A stretch of 64,000 bases of DNA from Sulfidibacter corallicola (GTDB lineage: Bacteria; Acidobacteriota; Holophagae; Acanthopleuribacterales; Acanthopleuribacteraceae): NCBI RefSeq assembly GCF_017498545.1, contig NZ_CP071793.1, forward strand, positions 2,604,001 to 2,668,000, given 5' to 3'. Numbering within the stretch: the stretch's first letter is position 1; each line of letters begins with the position of its first letter. Of the stretch, positions 16,707-24,802 are shown in pieces. The notes below the pieces were generated by a model. It saw nothing but the letters and a program-made list of their open reading frames with translations, was not told the origin of the DNA and did no database searches. The position numbers and the translations under genes were made by a program.

Positions 16707-17913
16707 ACGGGGTATCGCCACCCGCATCCAACGTTTCTTCCTCGGCTTCGCCCTGTTGATGAGCGCCGTTTTCAGCGTGTTGATTCTCGGTTATTCCTGG
16801 GTCATCGAAGACAACATCTTCAACCGCCTGGTGGAACGGGAGGCGGCCTTCATCGCGGATCAATACGCGAAAACCGGAATGGTCGTGGCACCGCGTCCGG
16901 CGTTCATGACCCTCTACGACTCTTGGGACCAGATGCCGGATCCGATTCCACGGCAACACCGTGCAGACCCCAACCGCATCGAATTCGACGACGCCGTCGA
17001 TGGCACGATCCACACGCGCCAGGTTGACCTGGGCCCGACCACCGCGGTCCTGGCCGCGAACGTCTCGGGCTACGAAGTCAGCCGTGACTACCTGCCCACC
17101 GTCTCCTTGTGGCTGCTGCTCGGTATCGCCTTGACCTGTGCGTTGGCCGCCTGGGTTTCCTCGCTGGTGGCCAAGTCCGCGGTGGAGCCGCTCCGTCGCC
17201 TGACGGACGCCGTCGCCGAGGTCGGCCAACGGGACATGAAACCGGGATTCGCCAGGGATTACCCTGACGACGAAGTGGGTTTTCTGGCCGAGACGATCGA
17301 AGCGAGCATCACCCACCTCCAAACCGTTCTGCAACGAGAAACGGATTTCACCCGTGACGTGAGCCACGAGCTGCGCACGCCTGCCTCCGTCCTGACCCTC
17401 CTGAGCAACCAGTTGGAGACCGATTCGGACATGACGCCGGAGAACCGCAAGCTGCTCCAAAACACGGTGGTCGAGCTGAACCAGACCATCTCGACGCTGC
17501 TGGCCCTCGCCCGCGAGGAGAACATGGACATCCGCGAAACGGCCTTGTTACCCCTGCTGGAAGAAAGCGTGATCCATCACTTCCAACTGTCCCGCAACGA
17601 CAGCTTCGACCTCCAAATCGAGGTTCCGTCCCCCGTGAAGGTTCGGTGCAATGCCCACCTCGCGACGATTTTGTTCAACAACCTGCTCACCAACGCGATG
17701 CGGTACGCGTCCGAGCCCGGGCTGCGCATCAGCGCCGATGACGGGCACCTGATCTTCGAGAACGCGGCGGACGGGGACGCCCCTCGCGCAAGCGGAGGCC
17801 TTGGTCTCGGCTTGAACCTGGCCAAACGGGTTTGCAATCGCTTCCATTGGACGATGCGCGTCGAGAGAACCGAATCGGTATTTCGCGTCAGGATCGAGTT
17901 TCCAGGCGGCTGA
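16696..17913 (+). CDS. Membrane sensor histidine kinase
   Basis: 405 residues. TM1 at about 13-36 (FFLGFALLMSAVFSVLILGY), an extracytoplasmic sensor loop of about 100 residues, TM2 at about 138-160 (LWLLLGIALTCALAAWVSSL) and a HAMP linker. The HisKA box has phospho-acceptor His224 (DVSHELRTP), and a HATPase domain carries an N-box (NNLLTNAMRY) and the G-box GLGLGLNLAKRV. It autophosphorylates and passes phosphate to Asp54 of the regulator encoded just upstream. The sensor loop (about 40-135) is rich in Asp and Pro and shows no known ligand motif. It converges with the AlkZ-like gene, 33 bp away. Confidence 0.95.
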   Translation: MRFKRGIATRIQRFFLGFALLMSAVFSVLILGYSWVIEDNIFNRLVEREAAFIADQYAKTGMVVAPRPAFMTLYDSWDQMPDPIPRQHRADPNRIEFDDAVDGTIHTRQVDLGPTTAVLAANVSGYEVSRDYLPTVSLWLLLGIALTCALAAWVSSLVAKSAVEPLRRLTDAVAEVGQRDMKPGFARDYPDDEVGFLAETIEASITHLQTVLQRETDFTRDVSHELRTPASVLTLLSNQLETDSDMTPENRKLLQNTVVELNQTISTLLALAREENMDIRETALLPLLEESVIHHFQLSRNDSFDLQIEVPSPVKVRCNAHLATILFNNLLTNAMRYASEPGLRISADDGHLIFENAADGDAPRASGGLGLGLNLAKRVCNRFHWTMRVERTESVFRVRIEFPGG

Positions 17914-17946
17914 GAGCCAAGCTCGAAAGAGATACGAGATCTCGGC

Positions 17947-19101
17947 TCAGGTGATCGTGACCTCGGCTTCGGGCAGCTCCAGATGGGTGGCCACGATTTG
18001 CGCCTCCGCGGCAACCGCCTCGGTAAACGAGGCACGCCAACCGCTCAGCGGCGTCACCTTCACGCGTAGCCCACGCTTGCGCGGCTCGTGTTTCCAGGTG
18101 GCCACGATTTTGCCCCGGGCGTGGACCGTGGCGGTCACGTAAGCCCCGGGACGCCAGACCCGCTTGCCGTCCGCGGGCTCGGGAAGCAACCAGGACTTGT
18201 CTTTGTGGCCCATCAGCAGGCTGTCCCACAACGGCAACAAACGCACGGGCCAGTCCTCCTCGTCGCCAGGGGTTTCGCGGAGGGTATCGACATCGACGGC
18301 CAGGGCGAGCAAACCCTTGCGGTCACCGCATTCGACGGCGACGAGTTCACCCGCCAGAGCCGCCAACCAGTCCCGCACCTCCCGCACCCGGGCGCCGAAG
18401 AACTGAGCGATATCCGCCGGCGTGGCGGGGGCGTAGGAGGCCAGGTAACGACGGACCAACCGCGCCGCAGCTTGCACGGGATCCGGATCCTGTGGCCAGG
18501 CCATTTCGGGAAATAGCCAGGTGCGGGCACCGTAGAGTCGTTCGGCTCCCCGTTTCCCCGCGAGGGATACCGTGCCGCTCTGGGCGAGAGCCCACATCAC
18601 CCGGGTCGTGGCGAATCGCAGGGGCTCCATCTGCGCCTTTTCCGCATAGGGCAGCAGGCCCTCCAAAAGGCTTTCCGGTACCAGTCCGTCCACTACGCCT
18701 TTGGTCATCAGCGCATCCGCGGCCTCGACCACCTCGCCACAGGCCGCCAGCGTCTCCAGGCTCGGCCGCGGGCCCAACCGGCGACCTGGCCCCCACTGAT
18801 CCCGTGCGGCGACCACGTCCGCCCAATCGGCCAATTCGAAAAAGAAAAGCGTATCCCGCTGGCCCCAGGTGTGCACCAGTCCCTCGGGTACGGCGGTCAA
18901 TGCCGCTTGCAGCGCCGCAACATTTGGCCTCGCCGCCATGCGCTGACTGAGCGCCAATCGGGCGGGCCCCTCCTGCTGGGCCTGTACGCCCACCAGAGCC
19001 CGCGCGACGCTGGCCGCGTCCGCCGCACCCGGCCCCGCCAAAAAACCCCGTCGCGCCCGGAACCAAAGCGCCTGTTCCTCGTTGATGGTGATGGTGTTCA
19101 T
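17947..19101 (-). CDS. Winged-helix (HTH_42/AlkZ-like) DNA-binding protein, possible DNA glycosylase
   Basis: 384 residues matching the winged-helix DNA-binding family to which AlkZ and YcaQ belong. Seen: the N-terminal segment LVGVQAQQEGPARLAL with a Q-A-Q triad at the place of the family's catalytic Q-x-Q, the central RRYLASYAPATPADIAQFFG block, and the C-terminal PLWDSLLMGHKDKSWLL and HARGKIVATW blocks. AlkZ-type enzymes unhook interstrand crosslinks and excise alkylated bases, and often protect producers from their own DNA-damaging metabolites. Activity here is inferred from the triad only. Its ATG overlaps the stop of the upstream LysR gene by 4 bp, so the two form an operon. Confidence 0.8.
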   Translation of the reverse strand: MNTITINEEQALWFRARRGFLAGPGAADAASVARALVGVQAQQEGPARLALSQRMAARPNVAALQAALTAVPEGLVHTWGQRDTLFFFELADWADVVAARDQWGPGRRLGPRPSLETLAACGEVVEAADALMTKGVVDGLVPESLLEGLLPYAEKAQMEPLRFATTRVMWALAQSGTVSLAGKRGAERLYGARTWLFPEMAWPQDPDPVQAAARLVRRYLASYAPATPADIAQFFGARVREVRDWLAALAGELVAVECGDRKGLLALAVDVDTLRETPGDEEDWPVRLLPLWDSLLMGHKDKSWLLPEPADGKRVWRPGAYVTATVHARGKIVATWKHEPRKRGLRVKVTPLSGWRASFTEAVAAEAQIVATHLELPEAEVTIT

Positions 19102-20060
19102 CGCTCCCCCTCAGGCCGATCATAACCCGCCACGCCACCCGGTGGTACCGGCGGCCGTCGATCCATTCCCTGCTCGCCCGGCACCATGAACGCCAGGAAG
19201 GTGTCGATCACCAAACTGGGACTGCGCTTTTTCTTCGTCGTCATGTCGATGACGGCCGTGATCGCCTGACTGTCCGAAACCACGCGAACCAACTCGCCGC
19301 GCGCCACCTCTTCCGCGATCATGAACCAGGGCAGCACCGCCATCCCCACGCCTGCCAGAGCCGCCGCCTTGAGGCAGTTGTCGGCCGAGACCATCATCCG
19401 CGGTAACTTGGCCTGCACGCGCGGGAGCAAGTGCGGCGCATTGCGCTTCATCCAAATGGTGAAACCGGCACATCCCAAGGTGAAATCGACCACCGGCATC
19501 GCCACCACGGCCGCCAGGTCTTCGGGTGCGTGCTCCCGCAAAAACGCGGGCGTCGCGTAGAGCTGGTAGTCGACTCTCGCGAAGGGCCGCCGCTCGAACA
19601 GTTGGTAATTGCCGAACTCCACGATGAAGGCCACGTCCAGTTCGTTGTCGGTCAACAACCGCTCGAGGTCGCGATCCTCCTCCAAGGTCAATTGGAACCG
19701 AACGCCGGGATACGCCTTCTGGAACGCCGCCAAGCGCGGCATCAGCAGCGGCGCCGCGTACTCGGCGAAGATCCCCAACCGAATCACGCCCTCCACGCGC
19801 CCCAGCCCGTACCTCATGCGATCGACCACGGCGTCGATGGTGTCCAGATGCTCGTTGGCCAGGCTCACCAGGCGCTCGCCCTCGCGGGTGAGATAGACCC
19901 GACGATGGGCACGGGTCAGCAACGCCATGTTCAGGTCCGACTCCAGGGCGTGAATCTGTGCCGAAACCGCCTGCTGGGTGAGGTGTAATTGCCGCGCGGC
20001 CGCGGTGATGCCGCCGCTTCGGGCGACCACGGCGAGGGTTCTGAGTTTGTTGTAATCCAC
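19098..20060 (-). CDS. LysR-family transcriptional regulator
   Basis: 320 residues. An N-terminal winged helix (about 1-60: LRTLAVVARSGGITAAARQL, then LTQQAVSAQIHALE) is followed by a periplasmic-binding-type effector domain (about 90-295: GVIRLGIFAEYAAPLL, then AALAGVGMAVLPWFM). The GTG at 20060 is preferred because GAGG lies 5-6 bases upstream and the protein then begins at the usual place for LysR proteins; the frame is open to 20135. It forms an operon with the AlkZ-like gene (ATGA overlap) and is divergent from the dimeric-barrel gene at 20199. By the usual LysR layout it probably controls that gene from the 138-bp region between them. The effector is unknown. Confidence 0.92.
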   Translation of the reverse strand: MDYNKLRTLAVVARSGGITAAARQLHLTQQAVSAQIHALESDLNMALLTRAHRRVYLTREGERLVSLANEHLDTIDAVVDRMRYGLGRVEGVIRLGIFAEYAAPLLMPRLAAFQKAYPGVRFQLTLEEDRDLERLLTDNELDVAFIVEFGNYQLFERRPFARVDYQLYATPAFLREHAPEDLAAVVAMPVVDFTLGCAGFTIWMKRNAPHLLPRVQAKLPRMMVSADNCLKAAALAGVGMAVLPWFMIAEEVARGELVRVVSDSQAITAVIDMTTKKKRSPSLVIDTFLAFMVPGEQGMDRRPPVPPGGVAGYDRPEGER

Positions 20061-20198
20061 GGCTGCCTCACAAACTTCCACAAAATTTTCTTCATTTTCT
20101 TCAAGTATTTTTCGTTTTTGTTTGGGATTTGGCAACTCTATAGTTTGGATCAGGCCGCCTTACCCGGGGAGGCGGCACACTACAAATGAGAGGGCACT

Positions 20199-20858
20199 AT
20201 GTTGATTGAAATGGTTCGCTACGCGTTGTCCCCGGGCGTCGCACCCGAGGAACACCGCCAAGCCGCCTTGGAAACCCACGAAACCGCCATATCCCAACTC
20301 CCGGGCTTTCGGGACCGGATTCTCTGCCCCCCGGGCATCCACGAGGAGTGGATCGACCTGGTCATTTGGGAGGATCGCCACGCCTTCGAGCACGCCTCGA
20401 AGAGCGTACACACCGACCCCAAGCTCGCCAAATGGATGGGCCAGATAAACGAGTCCTCGGTGGTCATGCAGGTCGGCGAGGTTCGCTGCGTCCACGGCAC
20501 CGAGCCGCCGGCATTGAAGCACGCCGGATGCTGGCTGGGCGTCTGCTGGAAAACGCTGCCGGATGTCGACCAGGACGCCCACCTGGCACTCGACAAAGAG
20601 GTTCACCGCGACATCATGGCCAAGATCGACGGCTACCTGGGCGCCTACACGGCCAAGGACGAAAAGTCGGGCACCTGGTTCGAGCTGGTCGCCTGGCGCG
20701 ATCAGGCCGCCGCCCATGCCGGCTCGGAAAAGGCCGTGGTCGATTGCCTGGCCCACCCCGTCTACAAACGCCACATGGAAGAATGTGACGAGGCCAGTGT
20801 TTCCATGACCTTCATCGAACCCAAGGTGGTGATGCCCGTCGTCACCAAGACCGGCTAA
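20199..20858 (+). CDS. Tandem dimeric alpha/beta-barrel (ABM-like) protein
   Basis: 219 residues that look like two ferredoxin-like alpha/beta-barrel repeats. The first (about 1-100) opens MLIEMVRYALSPG and contains LPGFRDRILCP and EWIDLVIWEDRHAFEHA; the second (about 110-210) contains GTWFELVAWRDQAAAHAGSEKAV. Members are small heme-degrading or quinol monooxygenases or isomerases; no cofactor ligand is obvious here. The start at 20199 follows a GAGAGGG site. It is divergent from the LysR gene and is its likely target. No operon partner follows: the next gene starts 361 bp later. Confidence 0.72.
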   Translation: MLIEMVRYALSPGVAPEEHRQAALETHETAISQLPGFRDRILCPPGIHEEWIDLVIWEDRHAFEHASKSVHTDPKLAKWMGQINESSVVMQVGEVRCVHGTEPPALKHAGCWLGVCWKTLPDVDQDAHLALDKEVHRDIMAKIDGYLGAYTAKDEKSGTWFELVAWRDQAAAHAGSEKAVVDCLAHPVYKRHMEECDEASVSMTFIEPKVVMPVVTKTG

Positions 20859-21219
20859 CCGTCTCGCCCGGTGTCGCCTCGAGCGGCGGCCCGGGCCATT
20901 CCTCACTATTTGCACACAGTTGGGCCATCGCACAGAAAAAATGCCGCTCCCGGATATGATGAAACCCAAAGTGTGCGATTCGGGTGGATGCAATCGCTCA
21001 AGATGCTGAGGCGAAACGTGCTGGGAAAAGCGCAGGCGTACTTGGAAAGTACGTTGAGCATTTTCACAATGCGTTGCAGCCCAGCAGATTGTGCGGGTGC
21101 GCCGCCAAGAATCGCTCAATTTGGGTGAAACCACGGCCGATACGCCCTCGGGCCCGAGCAGGCGTCGGTCGTGATTCGCAACATTCCATCCATCCGATTC
21201 ACCTTTTCGGGAGAGAAAT
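20859..21219 (+). other. 361-bp intergenic region, no gene seen
   Basis: The gap between the ABM-like and DUF6624 genes. Short open frames exist but lack ribosome sites and family resemblance. No clear terminator, palindromic family element or consensus promoter was found. The last 40 bp carry the GGGAGAG ribosome site of the next gene. Confidence 0.5.
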
Positions 21220-22149
21220 ATGCTGAAACCACTATCTTTTTCAATGGCCTTGCTGTGGTGTTCCAGCCACCTCTTCGGCCAGTCCTATCACGACCTCACC
21301 CAAAAAGCGGAAGCCAAATTCAAGGAAAAGGCCTACGCCCTGTCCGTCGATTACTATTTCCAGGCGTTCGACATCGATCCTCCCAATTCCGGCGAGGCGT
21401 TCGACTACTACCGTGCAGCCCGGGCTTCGGCACTCAATCGCGATCCGGAACAGGCGATCGAGTTCCTCGCCACCGCCGTGCGCATGGGTTGGACGGACGA
21501 CGCCCACATGCGTAAAGACGCCACACTGCGCAGTCTCCACACCCATTGGCGCTGGAAAAACCTGGTCGCCCAAGCGGTGGAGAACCAGCAGATGTATCAA
21601 TCCCAATTCAACGCACAGCTCGTCGATGAATTGAAATCGATCCGTACGGCGGACCAGGAAAATCGCGTTCAGTTGGACGCAACGATCAAAAAACACGGAT
21701 CGAATTCACCCGAGGCGCGGGAACTGCGCGCCAAAATCCAGGCGACGGACAAGGTCAACCTCGCCAAGGTCGAGAAGATCATCGCCGAGCACGGTTATCC
21801 GGGCAAGTCGATGGTGGGCTACCAACAGACCACGGCCTTTCTCGTCATCCAACACGCGCCGCTGGAGGTGCAGGAGAAGTACCTGCCGCTGCTGTCCGCG
21901 GCGGCCGAATCGGGCGAATTGCCCAAGAGCTCCATGGCCCTGTTGGTGGACCGGGTGCTCGCCCGCACGGGCAAGAAACAGCGTTACGGCTCACAGGTCG
22001 TGCGGCAACCCGACGGTACCTACCAACTCCACCCCATCGAAGACGAAGCCAACGTGAACATCCGTCGCTTGAAAATGGGCCTGGAGCCTCTGGAACAGTA
22101 CGTGGCCAAATGGGGCATCGAATATCGACCGACCATTCGAAACCATTGA
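21220..22149 (+). CDS. Exported TPR-like/DUF6624 protein
   Basis: 309 residues. A signal peptide (MLKPLSFSMALLWCSSHLFG, then QS) suggests export. Residues about 25-125 read as TPR-like helices (FKEKAYALSVDYYFQAFDID, then PEQAIEFLATAVRMGW). The C-terminal half has the DUF6624 pattern: ELKSIRTADQENRVQLD, EHGYPGKSMVG, AFLVIQHAPLEVQEKYLPLL and LLVDRVLARTGKKQRYGSQ. The biochemical function of DUF6624 is unknown. GGGAGAG lies about 5 bases before the ATG. It converges with the sigma54 activator gene, with a hairpin between them. Confidence 0.82.
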   Translation: MLKPLSFSMALLWCSSHLFGQSYHDLTQKAEAKFKEKAYALSVDYYFQAFDIDPPNSGEAFDYYRAARASALNRDPEQAIEFLATAVRMGWTDDAHMRKDATLRSLHTHWRWKNLVAQAVENQQMYQSQFNAQLVDELKSIRTADQENRVQLDATIKKHGSNSPEARELRAKIQATDKVNLAKVEKIIAEHGYPGKSMVGYQQTTAFLVIQHAPLEVQEKYLPLLSAAAESGELPKSSMALLVDRVLARTGKKQRYGSQVVRQPDGTYQLHPIEDEANVNIRRLKMGLEPLEQYVAKWGIEYRPTIRNH

Positions 22150-22213
22150 TCCCCAGAAATGCCTGTGGATTGAACAGGTTCCCGAATCCCCACACCACAA
22201 ACCCGAAACCGTG

Positions 22214-22248
22214 CCTCTTCGGAAAGGGACCCCCCGCTTCCGAAGGGG
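22214..22248. terminator. Possible bidirectional terminator hairpin
   Basis: Arms CCTCTTCGGAA (22214-22224) and TTCCGAAGGGG (22238-22248), 11 bp with one G-T pair and a 13-nt loop, between two convergent genes. It lacks a strong T-run, so efficiency is uncertain. Confidence 0.55.
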
Positions 22249-22253
22249 CGCGC

Positions 22254-23888
22254 TCATTTCAGGCGGAAACCGGCATCGGTGTATGCTTTCAACTTCCGGT
22301 ACAGCGTGGCGGTACCGATCCCCAGGGCCTTGGCCGTGTGGGTCTGGTTTCCCTCATGGGCCGCGAGCGACGAGAGGATGACCTCGCGTTCGATATCGGC
22401 CAGGCGTTTGGTAGGCGAGGCCGTGAAGTTCGGCATCACGGCGCCGCGCACGTCTTCGGGTAGATCGTCGCGCCCGATGCGATTGCCGAAGGCCAGCACC
22501 ACCGCGTGCTCCACGGCGTTTTGCAACTCGCGCACGTTGCCGGGCCAGGTGTGGCGCTGAAGTTGATCGGCGGCCTCCGGATGAAAGCCCTCCAGGCCGT
22601 CGCGACCCAAGCGCTCGCACAGCTCGCGGAGAAAGTGGCGCGCCAGGGGCAGGATGTCCGCGCGCCGCTCGCGCAGGGGAGGCAATCGAAGGCCGATGAC
22701 CTTCAAACGGTAATACAAATCCTGGCGGAACCGACCCGCGGCGACTTCCTCGGCGAGATCGCGATTGGTGGCGGCAATCAACCGCACATCGATGGCACGA
22801 CTGTGATTTTCGCCCACCCGCCGAACTTCCCGTTCCTGCAACACCCGCAACAGCTTGACCTGCATCGTCTGGGGCAGCTCGCCGATTTCGTCCAGGAACA
22901 GCGTGCCGCCGGCGGCGGCCTCGAACAGCCCGGGTCGGTCCTGGGTCGCGCCCGTAAAGGCACCGCGCTTGTGGCCGAACAGCTCACTCTCCAGTAGGCT
23001 CTCGGTGACCGCACCGCAATTCACGGCCACGAACGGCCCGCGGAAGCGCGCCGATTCTTCGTGGATCAACCGCGCGAACCGTTCCTTACCGACACCGCTC
23101 TCGCCCGTAATCAACACGACCGAATCGACCTTGGCCACCCGCTTGGCCAAATCCATGGCGCGCAGCATGGCCGGAGAACGCCCGATGATCTTTTCCGAGA
23201 GAAGGGTCTCGTCCTCCAACCAACGGGAACGATTGCGCAGCTTGTTCTCCAATTTCTTGATCTTCTCGGCGGCCACTTGCAGCGCGTGGTCGAGGCAGGG
23301 CGAGAGAATCGGCGCCTCCAGCTCCTCGGCCTCGTCGCCCCAATCGGACTTGCGCTTGGCGACGAGGTAGCACACCGGATCGCCCTTGCCGCGGCACCGC
23401 ACCTCGCGAGCCAGGATCTCCTCGCCATTGGCCTGACTCATGTAACCCGAAGCGAATCCGGTCAGGGCCCAACACACGGGCTCGCTGTCCTGACCCAAAT
23501 GCAGAATGTGCTGTTCGGCCTCGTAGGATTGCTTCCAGATACACCAGGCGAACAGGTTGTCCTCCCGCTCCTCGGCGTCCTCGGGCACCTCGGCCAACAC
23601 GTGGCCCTGAAGCTGGTGCAGGCGGGCTCCGGCGCGTCGCCACTCACCGTCGTCGTCCCAGGGGAAGTCGTCCTTGAGGTTCTGGGCGGTGACCCATCCG
23701 TGGTAGTAGCCCATGCGCATCAACAAGCCGCGGGCGACGTGGGTGCCGAACATCCGGACGAGTTCCTTGCGCAGGATGCCCAGGGCCATGGGATCGAAAA
23801 TGAGGGCCCGACGGCCACCGAAATGGACGAGGCCGTCGCGGATTTCCAGCATTTCACGCAAGTCCAAATCAGAAAATTTCACAGCCAC
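22254..23888 (-). CDS. XylR/DmpR-type sigma54-dependent activator with V4R sensor domain
   Basis: 544 residues. The N-terminal XylR_N/V4R sensor (about 1-210) includes DGLVHFGGRRALIFDP, GYYHGWVTAQNL and the small-molecule domain CRGKGDPVCYLV. The AAA+ domain has Walker A GESGVGKE near 265, the sigma54-contact loop GAFTGA near 308 and DEIGELP. The Fis-type HTH is at the C-terminus (HTAKALGIGTATLYRKL). In this family a ligand, often aromatic, binds the N-domain and relieves repression of the ATPase. The start is a GTG at 23888; a second in-frame GTG at 23882 has the better GGGGAG spacing. The -24/-12 promoter and upstream inverted repeat in the divergent region point to the SnoaL-like gene as its target. 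Confidence 0.93.
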   Translation of the reverse strand: MAVKFSDLDLREMLEIRDGLVHFGGRRALIFDPMALGILRKELVRMFGTHVARGLLMRMGYYHGWVTAQNLKDDFPWDDDGEWRRAGARLHQLQGHVLAEVPEDAEEREDNLFAWCIWKQSYEAEQHILHLGQDSEPVCWALTGFASGYMSQANGEEILAREVRCRGKGDPVCYLVAKRKSDWGDEAEELEAPILSPCLDHALQVAAEKIKKLENKLRNRSRWLEDETLLSEKIIGRSPAMLRAMDLAKRVAKVDSVVLITGESGVGKERFARLIHEESARFRGPFVAVNCGAVTESLLESELFGHKRGAFTGATQDRPGLFEAAAGGTLFLDEIGELPQTMQVKLLRVLQEREVRRVGENHSRAIDVRLIAATNRDLAEEVAAGRFRQDLYYRLKVIGLRLPPLRERRADILPLARHFLRELCERLGRDGLEGFHPEAADQLQRHTWPGNVRELQNAVEHAVVLAFGNRIGRDDLPEDVRGAVMPNFTASPTKRLADIEREVILSSLAAHEGNQTHTAKALGIGTATLYRKLKAYTDAGFRLK

Positions 23889-23953
23889 TCCCCTGCCCGC
23901 GATGCTTTGAAAAAGGCACCAGATGTACCCCCTTCATTTTGACACCGGCACTC

Positions 23954-23970
23954 GATCATTTTGATTGATC
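23954..23970. promoter_or_regulatory. Candidate upstream activator site for the sigma54 activator
   Basis: GATCA (23954-23958) and TGATC (23966-23970) form an inverted repeat centred about 118 bp upstream of the predicted start of the SnoaL-like transcript. Its core resembles the TTGATC/GATCAA half-sites of XylR and DmpR, and the distance is normal for enhancer sites. Confidence 0.5.
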
Positions 23971-24053
23971 CATCTTAACGCAAAGCATTCCCCGGCAACC
24001 AGCTTTCCCCTCAAATGACTGAAATCTTTCGCGTTATCTCCTATACACCGGCA

Positions 24054-24069
24054 TGGCACGATGGTTGTA
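24054..24069 (+). promoter_or_regulatory. Sigma54 (-24/-12) promoter
   Basis: TGGCACG-ATGG-TTGTA. The -24 element is perfect, GG and the -12 dinucleotide are exactly 12 bp apart, and there is one deviation (GT for GC at -12). Start expected near 24080, 30 nt before the SnoaL-like ATG. Confidence 0.75.
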
Positions 24070-24109
24070 CTGAGGTCCGGTGTCCAATCAAACGCACGGA
24101 GGTTGCACG

Positions 24110-24472
24110 ATGAGCCAGTACGAGACCCTGAAAGCCAAGATCGATGACCTGAACAACTCGATCCTCACCGGGAAAGCCCTGGAAGGATTCGACAAACACT
24201 ACGCCGACAACGTCGAGATGCAGGAAAACGACGCGGAACCCTTCGTCGGAAAGGAACTGAACCGCAAGCGCGAAGAAGAATTTTTCGGCAGCATCACCGA
24301 GTTTCGCGGGGCTGCGGTGAAATCGGTGGCCGTGGGCGACAACGTCACGATGGTACTCTGGCACTTCGATTACACCCACAAGGACTGGGGTGTGAAGAAA
24401 TACGACCAGGTGGCCATTCAAGAGTGGGAAAACGGATTGATCGTGCGCGAGCGCTTCATCTACAAACCGTAG
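24110..24472 (+). CDS. SnoaL-like (NTF2-fold) protein
   Basis: 120 residues of cone-shaped NTF2/SnoaL type. It opens with a helix pair (MSQYETLKAKIDDLNNSILT), then FDKHYADNVEMQENDAEPFVG, FGSITEFRGAAVKSVAVGDN and the paired strands VTMVLWHFDYTHKD and IQEWENGLIVRERFIY. Family members are isomerases, cyclases or ligand-binding proteins; the reaction here is unknown. GGAGG lies 7 bases before the ATG. It is expressed from the sigma54 promoter at 24054 and faces the activator gene, so it is probably induced by whatever the V4R sensor binds. A terminator follows at 24554, so it is a one-gene unit. Confidence 0.82.
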   Translation: MSQYETLKAKIDDLNNSILTGKALEGFDKHYADNVEMQENDAEPFVGKELNRKREEEFFGSITEFRGAAVKSVAVGDNVTMVLWHFDYTHKDWGVKKYDQVAIQEWENGLIVRERFIYKP

Positions 24473-24553
24473 CCGGGCCAGCCTTCGAAGCATTCCGCGA
24501 CACCAAATTTCTCCACGAAAATCGACACTTCCTTTCTCAAAAATTCCCTTTTC

Positions 24554-24580
24554 AAGCGGGCTTCACGGCCCGCTTTTTTA
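24554..24580 (+). terminator. Intrinsic terminator after the SnoaL-like gene
   Basis: AAGCGGGC (24554-24561), a 6-nt loop, GCCCGCTT (24568-24575), then a T-run. The rest of 24473-24802 is AT-richer and holds no convincing gene. Confidence 0.88.
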
Positions 24581-24802
24581 TTGCATCCGTGTCCCAGATC
24601 AAGTTCGGAATGTGTTCGTGCTCATTCGAATGCGCAAACACGACGATAGATGGTGGAAAGACGCAAAAAACTCGTGACATGCTTTCAACGGACGACAGAG
24701 TCGCCGCTATCCACATTCTTGACCACCTAAACCCACTTTTCGTTTTTTTGTAAGTGGCGTCGAGGCAACATCGCGGCTAATTCACTTAAATGGACCCATC
24801 CG

